DNA from: Eutreptiella sp. 'Long Island Sound 2002'
Taxonomy: Eukaryota; Euglenozoa; Euglenophyceae; Eutreptiales; Eutreptiaceae
Assembly: GCA_964036045.1 (NCBI GenBank)
Contig: OZ038391.1
Coordinates: 45,209,621-45,273,620, forward strand
Reading direction: 5' to 3'
DNA length: 64,000 nucleotides
The notes under the pieces are model-generated. The model had not been told where the DNA came from. It ran no database searches and saw nothing but the letters and a program-made list of their open reading frames with translations. Below, piece by piece: positions 21,841 through 31,450 of this stretch. The position numbers were made by a program, and so were the translations under genes. How positions within the stretch are numbered: the stretch's first letter is position 1; each line of letters opens with the position of its first letter.

Positions 21841-23129
21841 CACCCCTCTCCCCTTAAATTTAGGTAACAGGCAACAACAACCACAAGCACATCTCCGTGC
21901 CGTTTTGGCCATTGCACGTTCCCAACGCCTCGGGCCTGACTCTACTTTAGCCATCCTAGAGCCTAGGTGACGGCCTTGCGAAATCCAAGTTTTGAGCCAG
22001 AAACTGAACGTTGGCGGCCCAGGGTGGTGGCGCCAAGTCGGAAGGTGCCCTCCCAAATCTGCGCTGTTTTGGGCCAAAAACAGCCATTTTTTGCCCAAAA
22101 CAGCCCTAGTAAGGGTTCAAAACAGCCAAACAAAGGCAAACGGCCGCTACATTGCACGTGCGGCTTGACTTTCTCGTGACCAAGGGACCTTTGGTGCCCT
22201 TCAACTCCACGATATGTCCGAGAAACGGCCCAAAAAGGCGCCAAAAAGGCCCAAAAACCGTGCAATGTACACCAGCACCCAGAAACCAAGAATGGACCCT
22301 ATCTTGGGCTACGTGGCTCAAAAACCAATTCCGAGGAATCCTAGTTGATCGCAACCCCCCACTTTTTGTGGTTTCCAAGCCTCAGAATCGCCCAACGAGA
22401 CACGTAGACCCCCGTACCAGTGGTCACTTGGTGCAGCCGGAGGGCCGGCCAGCCCACGCACGCACAGTGGTGGCCAACGGTGGGTCCACCAGGGTCCCCG
22501 GGGCGAAAAAAATCATTGTTTCCAAAGTTGTTCCTAGCCCACTTGGGATGCTCAAACAAGTGTTTTTAGGTCGTTTTGAGCCCGTAGTGGACCGTTTTGG
22601 GCCATGTAGAATCCTAAAAAGAAAGATGTCCTTGATTAATGCCCCAGATATTTTGATGAAATCCTGCAGGTTTTGAAGTTGAAAACCCAAACCAAAGCAG
22701 CAAGTAGAGCAAGAACAGGATGTGGATCGAATGAATGAATAGTTTTGAAATACAGTGTAACACAGAAGGGCTGCAGATAGACAAAGTAGGTATAAACACA
22801 AAGATTCCATCACAAATGGATAATACAAAAGATTTTATATGAAAACTGGTCTGACTCTAGCCTCCAAGATAGCATCAAGCACTTCATGTGCACTCTTTTG
22901 GGTGAAATGGTGCTGGTTAGGAATGTGGGGCATAGATGTCAGGCCAACACAGAAAATGACTTGGCCAAGCAACTGAATTCAGAAACAGTTAAAAAGTAGA
23001 ACCACAATAAGTGGTAGAAACAATTGAGTATAGGGGTCTTGGGGTGGGAGACCACTAGGCTTAACCTCCAAGGCCTAAAGCATGAGATGCCTATTTTATT
23101 TCGGTATATCCTCCATGAAGGAAGGTACC
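21841..23129. other. No gene recognised; probable dispersed repeat
   Basis: 21960-22680 is rich in GGCCAAAAACAGCC and CCCAAAAAGGC-like words on both strands and has frames of up to 174 codons without motifs. It looks like a diverged dispersed repeat. Confidence 0.35.
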
Positions 23130-23195
23130 TCCGCTTAGTTGAGTGGTAGGGGTGAACTTCATGGGGGGGCTAGGGTTACAACCCTAGTTACTTTG
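23130..23195 (+). repeat. tRNA-like SINE head
   Basis: An A-box match, TAGTTGAGTGG (23136-23146), and a B-box-like GGTTACAACCC (23174-23184) lie inside a T-arm-like stem, CTAGGGTTACAACCCTAG (23170-23187). No complete cloverleaf is seen, so this is called as a tRNA-derived SINE or relic. The words ACCTCCGCTTA and GGGGTGAACTTC also occur in the duplicated unit at 38.5 kb. Confidence 0.5.
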
Positions 23196-23389
23196 AGAAA
23201 GTGTACTTTAGGCTTCAAAAGAGAGATAAAAATACTTAAGTTAGTCTTAGCATCAACAAAAGGGTTTTAAGGGGGGCTTGGCGTGGATCAAGCCCTCCAA
23301 GAAAGACATGGCAGTCACTTTTTCTTACTCCCCCCCTGGAGTACTAGTTAGCTAAGCTAGTAGGACCAAGGAAAAAGGCTCAAATATTC

Positions 23390-23640
23390 CCAAAATTACC
23401 TCAGAAAATGCATTAAACTTACCAAAAACATCCTCATCAGTTCATAGAAGCCTATCACACTGCAGGTACCATCGAAAAACAGTGTAATGTACCGTAAATG
23501 ATGTCCCTTCGATGGGGCATTCCTCAAAAGTCGCCGGCGTGCGACGAAGGCTTTTGGTAAAGTTTTGGGGGTAGTGGGGTTTGAACCCAGGACTCCATCC
23601 CTAGAGCACATGTGCTTGCCCACTACGGTACAGTCGACCG
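23390..23640 (-). repeat. tRNA-like SINE head and body
   Basis: On the minus strand TACCGTAGTGG (23620-23630, one mismatch to the A box) is followed at normal spacing by GGTTCAAACCC (23577-23587, B box) in a T-arm-like context, CCTGGGTTCAAACCCCAC. A non-tRNA body follows to about 23390. No acceptor stem pairs, which favours a SINE over a tRNA gene. Confidence 0.5.
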
Positions 23641-24626
23641 CTCCGATGCGGACGGCTATCGCTGTATAAGCAGCCTTTCAGTAAACGTCGTGACCAAGGG
23701 CTAGGGCGGAGCAATACTCTCAATGGAGGACACAAATCTCCAGGAGCTGAAAAAAATAGAAAATGTAACCAACAGGGAGTGATTCCTGCTGTTTAGCGAA
23801 AGGGGTTGCGATTTAACAAGTCAAATCGCTAAAAATTGACAAAATCACGCGGGAAATCGTCATTTTTACACCAAACACAAAGTTGCAGACAAGCGCAAAG
23901 GAAGCGGACTTCAAAAACAAGGTTGCGCAAGCGTAAACAGCTTTTGAAAAAGAAGGTATGAGCCGTAGTTTGTAAAGTTCTAAAGGAAATTTTTGCACAG
24001 TTGCATCAAAATTTTTATAAACTTTAGGGAAAAGTATTCAAACTGAACCCACACCACAGAGCAGGTGGACAACCCACCTCTCAGGTATGCCAATGTCATC
24101 TCACACGCATGCATTGCGTTTGTGTTGGTTGCTTCGTTAAAACGTTAGGGTTGTCAACGCTGTGTTCGTTGGGGGTTCGGGCGCTCATCTCCTTTGCTCT
24201 GCACAAGTCAAAAAAGGAATGAAAGGTATGCGATGCGAATGGAGCGCGCAGCGCGCACGTAGGGTTAGAATATACGCTGTGCTCGCGATGCATGTGCATA
24301 ATTGAGGCATTCACACGCTGTGACGCTTTCCCTGTACCCCAATTCATCCTTGTTCTCTCTTCACAAGTAAGAAAAGAAAGTGTTTGCCCGTGTGTAGCCG
24401 TAGCGTTAAAGTAGGGTTGCTTAAAACGCTTAGGCTTGTTTATAACTCGCAATAGGGTTGTTTTGCGTTAGCTTCACTTCGGCATTCACACGATGCATGG
24501 TGAGTAAGGTAGGTAAGCCCAGGAGGAGCTCACCTGCTAGTTCAGTCAGTGTGGTCTTGGTTCCGCCTCCCTTCCCTGCATGCGTGCACACGATGCATTA
24601 AAGGGTAGGCCACGCGAAATGCGCAC
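23641..24626. other. No gene recognised
   Basis: Frames are short and without motifs. Scattered GTTAGGGTTG and GTAGGGTT words (24.13-24.47 kb) are not in tandem and do not amount to a telomeric array. Confidence 0.4.
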
Positions 24627-24801
24627 GGTAAACCTTGTTTAGGTTACCCAGGGGCTCCTCGAAACGTTCTTTAAGAGAACCTAAGGAGTCTCTTAACGTT
24701 TGCTTGCCTGACAGGGGTGTTTGAGGACAGTGTATTATAGGTCACACTGAGAAGCGTATAATACGTGGAGTGTGGCTTGGTTCCTCAGCCGCAAACACCC
24801 C
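24627..24801. other. Cluster of three consecutive stem-loops
   Basis: Hairpin 1: GGTAAACC (24627-24634) with GGTTACC (24642-24648), containing TAAAC/GTTTA. Hairpin 2: AAACGTTCTTTAAGAGA (24662-24678) with TCTCTTAACGTTT (24689-24701). Hairpin 3 is nested: GGGGTGTTTG (24714-24723) with CAAACACCCC (24792-24801), and inside it GTATTATA (24732-24739) with TATAATAC (24757-24764). All arms pair on either strand. The cluster lies about 650 bp upstream of the CCCH ORF. It may be a structured RNA, a foldback element, or control DNA of a mobile element; no known RNA family is recognised. Confidence 0.6.
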
Positions 24802-25454
24802 TTCATTGGCCTTTGTTGTACAGGTGGGACAGGTTCAGGGTGATTGGTGCACGCAGCAGCTGCCTTTGGCGGCTATCCCATTTTTCTGCCCCAGCTAAAT
24901 AGGGGCGCTGATCACACAATCAATTGACTGTGCCTCAGCCAGGAGTGGCCAGGGCAGTTCGACTCCATCGACATCCGCGCTGTGCACACAACAAGAGCAC
25001 CCCTTCCCTCCAAGCCCTAGCAGGGAAACGTGTTGTGACGTCCCTGTTAGGCCACAGTTGCTCAGCAGCGCTGTGTTCTCTTGTCTTCTTCACAGGAGGG
25101 TCATTAGGACCCGAGACCTCATTGACAGCAGCACCTAGTAGCGTGTGTAGGCGTTAGGGTCAGCAGGCCTAGCAGGAGTTGAGTGCAGGTGATGAGTGCT
25201 CACCCTGCCTTCGAAGGCCGGTGCTGGCGTTAGTGAGTGTAGTGTAGTGGTGTCTCCTGTCCCGCGTGCTTTTCCTCGTGGGCAGGGGAGTGCGTTAGCT
25301 TTTGGCCTGTAGCAAAAATGGGCGTTTTGTATGCCCTTAGCACACTTGGCCACCCCTCCCCTCTAGTAGGTAAGGCTTTTGCCGTCTTCCCCCAAGGATA
25401 GGCGCCAGCCCACTTTCTGGGTGTCTATTTTTTTTCGATTTCTCTTTTCGCATC

Positions 25455-26759
25455 ATGACTGTTAATGTTTGCCGCACCGATCTGGAGCCTGGTCAGAGCT
25501 TTCTAGCGCCAGCTGCCAGCTGCACCAGATGCCAAACGCCAGCTGCAGAGCTATCAAATCTGGCGCAAGATCAAAGTTCCTTATCGCCGCAGTTCGAAAA
25601 GACTGGTCCACAACCTCTGTCAGTACACAAAATTTACATTCTACGCTGCTTTCTACGCTCATACAGACCCACGCGCCGTTTCACCGTCCAAAGCTTTCCC
25701 TACCGTGCTTCCGTACCGTGCAAGAATGGGGCAAGTTGCCTTTTTCATCTACAACAGCGCTGCTGGTTTCGGCACGAAAATGCTCAAACTGAAGCTCAAA
25801 CGCAAACAGAAGAACACGACGAGAACGCCAGAAGTTGCGAGCGGCCCGCTAATGAATACAATGAAGAACGTGTGCGCCAAATTCTGCCGAAAAACGAGTC
25901 TACGAAGAACTACGCCGAAGTCCGTGCACACAAAATGTCCGAGAATACCACAAACGGAAAGTCGCAATTCGAAAGACTCGACGCCGTGCAACCCGTAACA
26001 AAGGTATGTAATCCGCACGTCTCAAGGTCCACGTCGCCAGCGCAAATTGAGCTCAACAGCTATACCCTGAGTACCAAAGCAGTCGCCTACGACCGCCAGC
26101 CTACAAGGAAGGAATACATCGAAACTGAGTACAACAATCCTATCTCCAGTACCAAAACAGCGGCCTGCGACCGCCAACTCAAATGGGGTGACTACAGCGA
26201 AGCCGAGCCGTTCTCTATTTGTCAAGCCGATGACAAAGAAGCAACTCCAGCTTCGTATCAAGACCCATCCGGTAACCAAGAGGATCACGAAGCATCTGAA
26301 TTCATCAAGAGATCGATTGAGCTACAACTGTCCAATGAGGAATTCAACAGGGACTTTATTATCAAGCAACAAGGCAAGGACATGTCGAACCTCCATGAAC
26401 TCTTCAACAAGGCCAGTAATGAAGTACAGCGAAAAATATGGACTACCTTAAATCAGGCCAGAGAAATTCGCAAGAAACATGAGAGAAGAGAACGCAAGAC
26501 TATCGTGCATGCTCGTGACAGGGACTTCGACTCACTGTGCGACCTTCACTACCACATCGTCAGTCTCCGAGCGATCGTGTCTCAACACGGAGAACAATTG
26601 CAGTCCCTATGGTTCGATTCTCAAAGATGCCGAATACTCCACGACAGCAATACCTCTCGTCAGGACATCATAGACGAAGAATCCGATGATTTTGAGTACA
26701 ACTTCGTTACAATGATGTATTGCGAAAGAAGTTTGATTAAACTACCCAATAACACCTGA
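25455..26759 (+). CDS. CCCH-type zinc-finger protein, 434 residues, possibly gag-like
   Basis: An uninterrupted frame runs from ATG at 25455 to TGA at 26757-26759. Near residue 88 it has VPCKNGASCLFHLQQRCWFRH, a C-x5-C-x7-C-x3-H arrangement close to CCCH fingers, which usually bind RNA. A Gln/Glu/Asn-rich acidic region follows. Then comes a degenerate internal repeat around residues 205-250 (STKAVAYDRQ and STKTAACDRQ), and a charged, probably helical segment (residues 280-390, with NQAREIRKKHERRERKT). There are no membrane or signal segments. A stand-alone host RNA-binding protein is possible. A finger followed by a long helical region is also seen in retroelement nucleocapsid or accessory proteins, and the neighbours are elements. 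The first 80 residues look less protein-like, so the true start may be later. Confidence 0.5.
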   Translation: MTVNVCRTDLEPGQSFLAPAASCTRCQTPAAELSNLAQDQSSLSPQFEKTGPQPLSVHKIYILRCFLRSYRPTRRFTVQSFPYRASVPCKNGASCLFHLQQRCWFRHENAQTEAQTQTEEHDENARSCERPANEYNEERVRQILPKNESTKNYAEVRAHKMSENTTNGKSQFERLDAVQPVTKVCNPHVSRSTSPAQIELNSYTLSTKAVAYDRQPTRKEYIETEYNNPISSTKTAACDRQLKWGDYSEAEPFSICQADDKEATPASYQDPSGNQEDHEASEFIKRSIELQLSNEEFNRDFIIKQQGKDMSNLHELFNKASNEVQRKIWTTLNQAREIRKKHERRERKTIVHARDRDFDSLCDLHYHIVSLRAIVSQHGEQLQSLWFDSQRCRILHDSNTSRQDIIDEESDDFEYNFVTMMYCERSLIKLPNNT

Positions 26760-27768
26760 GCTCGACATTGTTCCAAAGGCTTATATGTATGGCTGCCCAG
26801 GCAGCTTGTTATATATGCAGACCGTCTTATTTACCCTGTACACAATTGCTACAGTCAAGATTTTTTTTTTTGGACTTTTTGTGAGAGCTCTTCTTTCATA
26901 TATATCTGATATTGGCTGCCCCAACAAGACTTCTATGCACTGCAATCAACTGCACTGCAATGTCACCATTGCCTGCTTTTGCTTGCTTGTTTGTTGCCTG
27001 CATTGTATGGATCCGGCACTGATTTTCCCCTAGGGTGAGAAATCGGAGTTGTTTTCCAAATGCGGTGAACAGGGAGGTCACAGCCACAACATTTTCAGAT
27101 ATACCTTATGCAGGTGTTTAAGTTCCGATCTTATCCTTTGTATGTTACTAACCTATCGACCTCAAAAACGTCACAATAATTTTTCTTTGGGATTTTTTTA
27201 TCAATTTTCTTCCAAGTTCACCAGTCTATTATCTTATCACTTCGATAAATTTTTCCTGGGACCACCTTGGTGAACCAGTGGCCTAATGAAAGCCAAAACA
27301 GCAACTTACACTCACACCAACATTCATTCACCTCCACCAAACCAACACCAACACCCACACACGGTCTCCAGCACCGGTCAGCACAGTTCACAGGTATGAA
27401 AAGGTCATGTAGATAGTATGCACAGCATCTGTGTACATAACCAGCTCTTATCCAATCACTGTGAGAACTCTGATAAAGTTTGTGACGTCTTAAAAAGGAT
27501 AGGCGCCAGCACAGAAATTGGGGCCATAGGAGTGGTAATAGTACCTGATTGGGACCTTCGGTCTAACGTCAGCGAAGCCCGGTCTCCGGGAGCCACGCCG
27601 CGGAGAGAAGTGAGACACACATAGACATACGTAGCACACATAGGGGTATGGTAAACCCTGTATAAGGAAGGGTAAACCCCATGGGTCTGGACCAGTCAGG
27701 GGTCCTAACTGTCAGCTCGCTTGTCCCCAGAGAGGGAAGACACACCTTGCCTCATAACACCTTGCTTG
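26760..27768. other. No gene; probably includes the family C 3' LTR
   Basis: On the minus strand a purine tract AGGGGGGAA (27780-27772) is followed at once by TGACAAGCAAGG. A polypurine tract followed by TG is how a 3' LTR begins. The other end of the LTR was not found, and no partner LTR is in the window. Otherwise only short frames occur. Confidence 0.35.
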
Positions 27769-29935
27769 TCATTCCCCCCTGGTGTAGTAAGCCACCGTTC
27801 TTCGTTGGCTCCCCAAGGTCATTACATCAGGGCAGTCCCCATGCAACACGTGGTCAACAAGGCATACACTCGCTGGGTGGCTGCAATCATGATAAGCGGC
27901 TACCTGGCCGACGCTGGAAACCACAGGCATGGGTCTGCAGGGCACAGACAGGGTCAGTGCAGTGCTCAGTAAGCAGTAGTCTGTGAAAAACCAATGGCCT
28001 TCGGCCAGGGAGTGGTTGCCACGGGGGGCTAACGGTCCTGTCCTGCGATGCAATGCGGGGCAACTGTGACAACTGCTCTTACACCCATACACAAGCACAT
28101 GTGCAGAAGAGTGCTCACTGCACCTGTCAGTAGACTGACACAGGGAAATTAGTTTTCGCTTTTTACGCTGGGACATAGTCTCAGCACGGGTTAGGAGCTG
28201 CCCCTCGTTGTTCTCAACGAGGTAGGTGCGGAAGATGGGGTTGATGGTCCCGTCTGGTTGTATGAAGGCTGACATAGGTTCCCAGGTCGCCTAAGATAAC
28301 CCATAGCCATCCCACAGGGTTAGGAATTTCGAGCCCTGTTTATATTCGTGGCGAGCAATACCTGCAACCACGTAGTAACCATCGACTGCCATCTCATCGG
28401 CAGTCATCTCTTTGAGTTTGTCTGCCTCCTCTGGACTGGCAGCGTTTTCTAGGTCTATACGCTCGACCTCACTGTCGCTGAGGCGCCACTCATCCCAAGA
28501 CAAATCGTCAGGGGAGTGATAGTGCCTCAACTGCTTAGGTGCACACATCAGTTCACCACCTAGACGTGGACTGCACGTGACATGGATCCTGGATCCATCT
28601 ATCCTGATGATACGATAGGGTCCAAAATAAGGGTCCTGTAGGCAGTTACGTGGCCAGGAGGGTAGGCGTGAATGGTGTACCAAAACAAGGTCACCAACCT
28701 TGAAGCTGGCAGGTGCCGTAGGCGGTTCCGTCGGCTCAGTTCACGGTCAGGAATGTGTCTCAGGTTAGTCCAAGCCTGGTTAGCGAGAGACTGCTTGTGT
28801 TCCAGCCAATCTCCCACAGGGCTCTTGAAGTCCTCAGGACAGGGGGGTTTGAAGAACCAAGCAGGTCTTCCTCCATGAAACAGTTCGTGGGGGGTGAAAC
28901 CCGTACAGGAGCTCCGCTGTGAGTTCATGGTCAGCACTGCCCAGGGCACTAGGCGTACCCAGTCCTTGGTACGCTCGTGTTTCATCAGGATTCTTAAGTT
29001 TTGCTCCACCACACGGTTCTGTCTCTCACAGAGAGGGTTAGACGTGTGGGTATAGGGCACACCTGTGGTTACCTCCAGGTTGAGGGCATTTAGCGCTCGT
29101 TTGTACCACCCAGTGTCACTGCGGATGCGTACATCCTCATCAGAGTGCACCTGCTTAGGTGCTCCATAAGGTTCGAACCATTGTTGGACCAACATTTTCA
29201 CAGTCTGCTCACCTGTGATTTTCTTATTGCAACGGAACACACAGGTGAAGCGAGATAGGCCACAGGTGACCACTAGGCAACTATCATAGCCGCCGAAGCG
29301 TGGTAGGCCGTGGATGAAATCCACGTAGAGAAGAGAGTTAGCACAATAGGGTATGGGTAAGCTGGAGATCAGGCCCCTATCCCTACTGTCGCTCTGCTTG
29401 TTGGCATGACAGCCACAAGCATCCACAATGGTCTGCGTAGGCGACCTTAGTTCAGACAGGGTTAGACTAGAGTAGAAACACTCACGGAAGAAGTCCACTG
29501 AGCGATTAGCGCCAGTGTGACCAGAACTGAGATGGTACCACTGTAGGCACCCATCCAGTCGTGCCTCAGGCACCACAATTCGGTCCTCGTAGAAGAGGTA
29601 CTGATTGTTTTTATACCACTGGTGCCCGTCAATGACACGGGGTTCGAGACCAGTGCTGAGGGTTTGGAGAATTTCTTTATACTCTGACTGATAGTCGGTT
29701 AGACTCCAACCCTCCAAGATTCCAGCAGTGCGCATGGACAGGTCAAGCTGGACATCCATACGCTGGAAAGCCTCTCTGGCGAGCGCCTCAGAGCTCTCAC
29801 CTATAAGCGCATCGAAGTTGTTGCGCGATATATAGTCAGAAAGTTCATTCTTTATTCCGGGGATATGATGCACTGTCAGCCTGAACTGGCTCAGGTAAGT
29901 CCACCACCGCTTTAGCTTAGCTTCTCTGGTGGTGG
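27769..29935 (-). pseudogene. pol: Family C integrase and chromodomain, frameshifted and with an in-frame stop
   Basis: After PGIKNELSDYISR comes an H-H-C-C zinc region (HLSSGHTGANRS, CGCH). The integrase core follows with its three acidic residues: LYVDFIHGLP, VHSDEDVRIRS and NPLCERQNRVVEQ. A shift near 28690 leads to the strand-rich C-terminal domain (DPYFGPYRIIRIDGS). A chromodomain (YYVVAGIARHEYKQGSKFL, then TWEPMSAF) is split by TAG at 28291-28293. About 170 codons follow to TGA at 27769-27771. Chromodomains direct integration to marked chromatin in this lineage. The tail after the chromodomain has no recognised motif. Confidence 0.8.
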
Positions 29936-31450
29936 GCCCTTCTGAAAAGACTTCACAGGCTCCTGGTCACACAGCCAGACAATCAGGTTAGATCCCAGGA
30001 GTCGGGATTGTGACGAAAGCACCAACATACCGGCCAGGAGTTCCTGGTCATAGGTGCTGTAATTGGAACGCGCTTGGTTCCATTTCCAATTCCAGTGTCC
30101 CAGTGGCACCAGTCGCCACTCACTGGTAGGATAGTCATGTTTCAACGAACCATCACGGTTCAGTCCACTAGTACGATAATGGCAGTGGGTTAGTTCAGCG
30201 GGGTTAAGCTCCTGCCATTGGTAGATCGTACCACCCCCCCCTACATCACTGGCATCAGTGATCAGGACTATCTCGCCCTTAGGGCGGGGTACTCCCAGGC
30301 AGTTGGAGGAGGCAATCTTCTTCTTCAACTCCTGGAAACACTCTTCCTCTCTGGCGGTCCACCTCCAGGGAGTAGTTTTCTTGATTAGGTCAGTGAGGGG
30401 GGCAGAGGAGTAACTAAAATTGTGGATGTTACGCCGATAGAAATTACAGGCGCCCACAAAACTCCTCACGTCGTGTAGACCCTTCTTAGGGTCCTCGCGA
30501 ATCTGCATGTCCTGTAGGGGCTCCATCTTAGACGCGGCTGGTTTCCACCAACCATACCCCACGTCGAAACCCAAATATTCCATCTCCTCTTTCATAAACT
30601 CACATTTTTCGAGTTTCATTCGGAGATGGTTTTCTTGACAGACAATGAAAAATTCACGGAAGAGAAGGACATGGTCCTCTTGGGTATTAGTACACAAACT
30701 CACGTCGTCGATGTGAGCCTCCATTTCTGCACCCCGAGAAATCAACTCCTGTACTAGAGGCCTGCGCCTCAGTATGTACAAAATTTTGTTCATTAGCTCC
30801 TGGAAGAGCGCTGGGGCATTAGCCACCCCGAAAGGCATAACCTTCCACTTAAAGACACGGCCCTTAGGGGTTATAAAAGCCAGCAGCTCCTGAGCTGCGG
30901 CGGTTAGGTCCACCTGCCAGAAACCAGAGCGTTTGTCCATTTTGGTCTTGTACCTGCATTTGGCAATACGCTCCAGGGTATTTTCCATGTTAGGAATACT
31001 CCCTGAGTGGTTCAGGGTTTTCTTGTTGACCTCACCATAGTCTACAACCAGTCGTAGGGCAGTCGACCCGCTTGGCAACCAGGAAACAGGGATTGCAGTG
31101 GTGGGGGTCGTCTCCCTTCTTATATTCTTCAACGAGGCCAGCATCTATACATTCTTGGATCTGGCGCTCGATTTCTTCAACCTGTTCCTGTGGAGCGGGA
31201 TAGGGACGACGCCTCACTCGCGTCATTTCAAATTCAGGTTTCAGTTTCAGGTCCATCTGGACCAGTTTTTTACAAGAGAGGGGAGGCGGCAAGGCGCCGA
31301 ACACCTCCTCATAGGTTATCAGCAGTTTCTTCAGTCGGGGGTCAAGGTTAAGACTCTCGAGTTTCTGCAGGAAATCCTCCTCAGCATGGAGGTTGCTCTT
31401 TCCATGTTCTTTCTTTTTCTGCCGATCAGCAGTTTCGGCAGGCACAGAAC
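29936..31450 (-). pseudogene. pol: Family C reverse transcriptase and RNase H, frameshifted
   Basis: The first segment (31450 to about 31065) holds the RT N-terminus (EVFGALPPPLSCKKLVQMDL, RRRPYPAPQEQ, CNPCFLVAKR). A one-base shift near 31065 leads to LRLVVDYGEVNKKTL, FWQVDLTAAAQE and MPFGVANAPALFQ. The catalytic motif is HIDDV where Ty3 relatives usually have Y/F-x-D-D, so both catalytic Asp are kept. RNase H follows with VLITDASDVGGGG and STYDQELLAG. A second shift near 29935 separates the RNase H end (REAKLKRWWTYLSQF). These enzymes would copy the element RNA into DNA; with two shifts the frame cannot be translated whole. Confidence 0.85.

Larger units (their letters stand above)
27769..31450 (-). 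mobile_element. Family C: decayed Ty3/gypsy chromovirus, interrupted at 31451
   Basis: Minus-strand order is RT, RNase H, integrase, chromodomain, then a C-terminal tail that ends at the putative polypurine tract. Three frameshifts (near 31065, 29935 and 28690) and an in-frame TAG (28291-28293) kill the copy. Its upstream part (gag, protease, 5' LTR) is missing because the 5' LTR of a family A element begins at 31451 in the middle of the coding frame. The rest should lie beyond the right end of the nested stack. Confidence 0.8.

Noticed and set aside
24130-24480. Telomere-like GTTAGGG words
   Set aside because: They are scattered, not tandem, and in mixed context.
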